From JBGRQA01 sp041725895 (lineage in GTDB: Bacteria > Bacteroidota > Bacteroidia > Bacteroidales > Marinifilaceae): 54,640 bases of DNA. The position numbers were made by a program, and so were the translations under genes. The stretch spans positions 1 to 54,640 of the forward strand of contig JBGRQA010000037.1 in the NCBI GenBank assembly GCA_041725895.1. The letters are read 5' to 3'. Below are positions 53,443 through 54,640 of this stretch, one piece after another (position 1 is the stretch's first letter; each line of letters starts with the position of its first letter). The notes beneath the pieces are model-generated. The model was not told the origin of the DNA, did not search any database, and saw nothing but the letters and a program-made list of their open reading frames with translations.

Positions 53443-53720
53443 AAAAGAACATATACATTGTAGCATACGATACCCCCAGTAACCGGCGAAGAGTAAAATT
53501 TGTTAAACTGTTGCAAAGCTACGGGGGAATACGAAAAAACAAAAGTGTTTTTGAGTGTTTGATCAGTCTCGACAAGTATAGAAATTTGCAAAAAGAAATG
53601 GATCAATTGATATTGCCCCAAAAGGATGTTGTTCTAATCTATCCACTTTGCCAAAACTGCTATTCGAAAGCAATAATGGTGGGTACCAAGCCAACCGAAC
53701 CAACAGTAGTAAATGTCTGA
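53436..53720 (+). CDS. cas2: Cas2
   Basis: 94 residues, typical length. Ferredoxin-like start VKKNIYIVAYDTPSNRRRVK with the conserved D11, then LQSYGGIRKNKSVFECLISL and a C-terminal strand VVLIYPLCQNCYSKAIMVG. Cas2 bridges two Cas1 dimers for spacer integration. It overlaps the RT-Cas1 stop by 7 nt. A short basic-poor tail (KPTEPTVVNV) ends the operon. Confidence 0.95.
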   Translation: MVKKNIYIVAYDTPSNRRRVKFVKLLQSYGGIRKNKSVFECLISLDKYRNLQKEMDQLILPQKDVVLIYPLCQNCYSKAIMVGTKPTEPTVVNV

Positions 53721-54216
53721 ATCGTTCCCTTGTTATAAAAACCTGAAAATCAACAAATGATATTCAAAACAAACCCTCTTGCTATAACTCACACAATATC
53801 AATAAAGTAGATGCAACTCCTGCAATTGCCTTGCTGTAAAAACGAGGTTAAAAGTTTTGAATTTTGCCATATCGCTTTTTTTGAAAATACGATGTTCAAA
53901 ACAACCATATTTTCACACAAACTTAACACCTTGACAAACAATAGAATACCAAAAGATAATTTTACCCATTTTTGAATATCTCATTTTGTATCTCATCAAT
54001 GAAAATAAATTCAAAAAAAAAGCACAACTCATAACACTGTAAATCTAACAATTAGCAAAAAAAACAATCAAATTGATAAAGATGAGATCAAAAAAAATCA
54101 TGGATATTCAAATTATTTTGTGCAAATTAGCACAAGACTTTAGGGAGAAGGAAAAGAAAAGAAGCATAAGGGTATATTCCTGTTTACCAGAAAGCGAAGT
54201 ACCTGATAGAAAAGGG
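53721..54216 (+). other. CRISPR leader
   Basis: About 500 AT-rich noncoding bases between cas2 and the array. Close to the array is GGATATTCAAATTATTTTG (from 54102), then a hairpin TTGTGC-AAATTA-GCACAA (54118-54135) that echoes the GTGC/GCAC stem of the repeat. A partial repeat start (GAAGTACCTGA, 54196-54206) follows, 21 nt before the first full repeat. The same 24-nt motif recurs at the end of the window. Confidence 0.65.
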
Positions 54217-54529
54217 GAAGTACCTTCCCTGAGTGCTAAGGCACATTAAGACAGTAAAACCAAGCAAATCTAATTTTCTTTTATTTTGAAGTACCTTCCC
54301 TGAGTGCTAAGGCACATTAAGACTCGGTAACATTTTTAATATTTTTCATAATAATTAAGAAGTACCTTCCCTGAGTGCTAAGGCACATTAAGACACATGG
54401 CGCTATGCTGTTAAAAGTCCAAGAAAAGGAAGTACCTTCCCTGAGTGCTAAGGCACATTAAGACGATTCTGTGGAAATCTGTCCATCAAGCTCTGATTGG
54501 AAGTACCTTCCCTGAGTGCTAAGGCACAT
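54217..54529 (+). CRISPR. CRISPR array, 5 repeats and 4 spacers
   Basis: Repeats of 36 nt start at 54217, 54288, 54359, 54429 and 54500. Each begins GAAGTACCTTCC and ends GGCACATTAAGAC. Spacers are 35, 35, 34 and 35 nt. The first four repeats are identical. The fifth matches only up to 54529 and diverges in the last 6 nt, so it is the terminal (leader-distal) repeat and the array runs left to right. A GTGC-TAAG-GCAC hairpin is followed by ATTAAGAC, the expected 8-nt crRNA 5' handle after Cas6 cutting. The array is short and AT-rich spacers suggest few acquisitions. Confidence 0.95.
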
Positions 54530-54640
54530 AAAAAGAGCTGCAAGCCACAAGCTTCTAGCTGCAAGCCTCTAAAGAAGAACTTAGTGGTTCCTTCGGGCTG
54601 AGATTGGATAAATGAGGGATATTCAAATTACTTTGTGCAA
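54530..54640 (+). other. Array end and probable second leader
   Basis: After the array come GCTGCAAGCC and CAAGCTTCTAGCTGCAAGCC, short direct repeats without coding potential. The final 24 bases (54617-54640, GGATATTCAAATTACTTTG then TGCAA) match 54102-54125 at 23 of 24 positions. A second leader, and so a second array, probably starts here and continues past the window. Confidence 0.55.

Noticed and set aside
54253..54499. Self-targeting spacers against elements in this window
   Set aside because: No spacer match elsewhere in the window was noticed by eye; an exhaustive search was not possible.

Overview
The window reads as a Bacteroidota chromosome segment, most likely from the Bacteroidales/Marinilabiliales side. 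Support: AT-rich sequence, promoters of the form TTTG-N19-TAnnTTTG (clearest at 28689-28719), and protein families typical of that phylum. It starts with ordinary chromosome: a tRNA-Leu with two decayed tandem copies, a small conserved protein, a repeat cluster and mnmE. From the 3' end of mnmE onward it is almost entirely accessory DNA.

Region 1 (3.7-8.5 kb): an integrative element lies directly downstream of mnmE. It has a tyrosine recombinase, two small HTH proteins, a replication-initiator-like protein with an internally duplicated domain, and a RecA/DnaB-type ATPase. It is followed by about 1.6 kb of decayed DNA.

Region 2 (10-29.8 kb): a defence island. A two-gene PD-(D/E)XK module comes first. 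Next is a long leftward operon encoding a giant DUF1998 helicase with a nuclease-like C-terminus, a DrmD-like SNF2 helicase, a PglX/DrmMI-like adenine methyltransferase, a DUF262 protein, a DUF3696-type ATPase, and a protein whose C-terminus resembles the colicin E3 RNase domain. It looks like DISARM class 1 with drmA/drmB replaced by (or fused into) one Druantia-size helicase, no drmC, and an added DUF262-ATPase-toxin arm. A HEPN-domain gene (RNxxxH) is divergently transcribed beside it, and the wreck of a GmrSD-type DUF262/DUF1524 gene lies downstream.

Region 3 (30-37.4 kb): a graveyard with a few intact genes. It holds a membrane-anchored TerB/PD-(D/E)XK gene split by one amber codon, a uracil-DNA-glycosylase-like gene, a broken WYL regulator, a broken Bacteroidota hypothetical gene, a RepL/MarR-like winged-helix gene and a HAD nucleotidase.

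Region 4 (37.4-54.6 kb): a rightward block. It begins with a TerB-like protein, a four-TM coiled-coil protein and a vWA-like lipoprotein. Then comes a type III-D CRISPR-Cas locus: an HD-less Cas10 with SGDD, Cas7, Csx10-like, a double Cas7, a Csx19-like protein, a TIGR03986-type RAMP, a Card1-type CARF nuclease, a possible small ring nuclease, a two-TM protein of unknown function, Cas6, a reverse transcriptase-Cas1 fusion and Cas2. A five-repeat array follows. The locus should combine RNA-derived spacer acquisition, RNA-guided targeting and cyclic-oligoadenylate signalling. A leader-like motif recurs at the last base of the window, so a second array probably starts just beyond it.

The least-described parts are (a) the DISARM/Druantia-like operon with the E3-like terminal gene, (b) the two-TM protein inside the type III operon, and (c) the TerB/4-TM/vWA-lipoprotein module in front of it.
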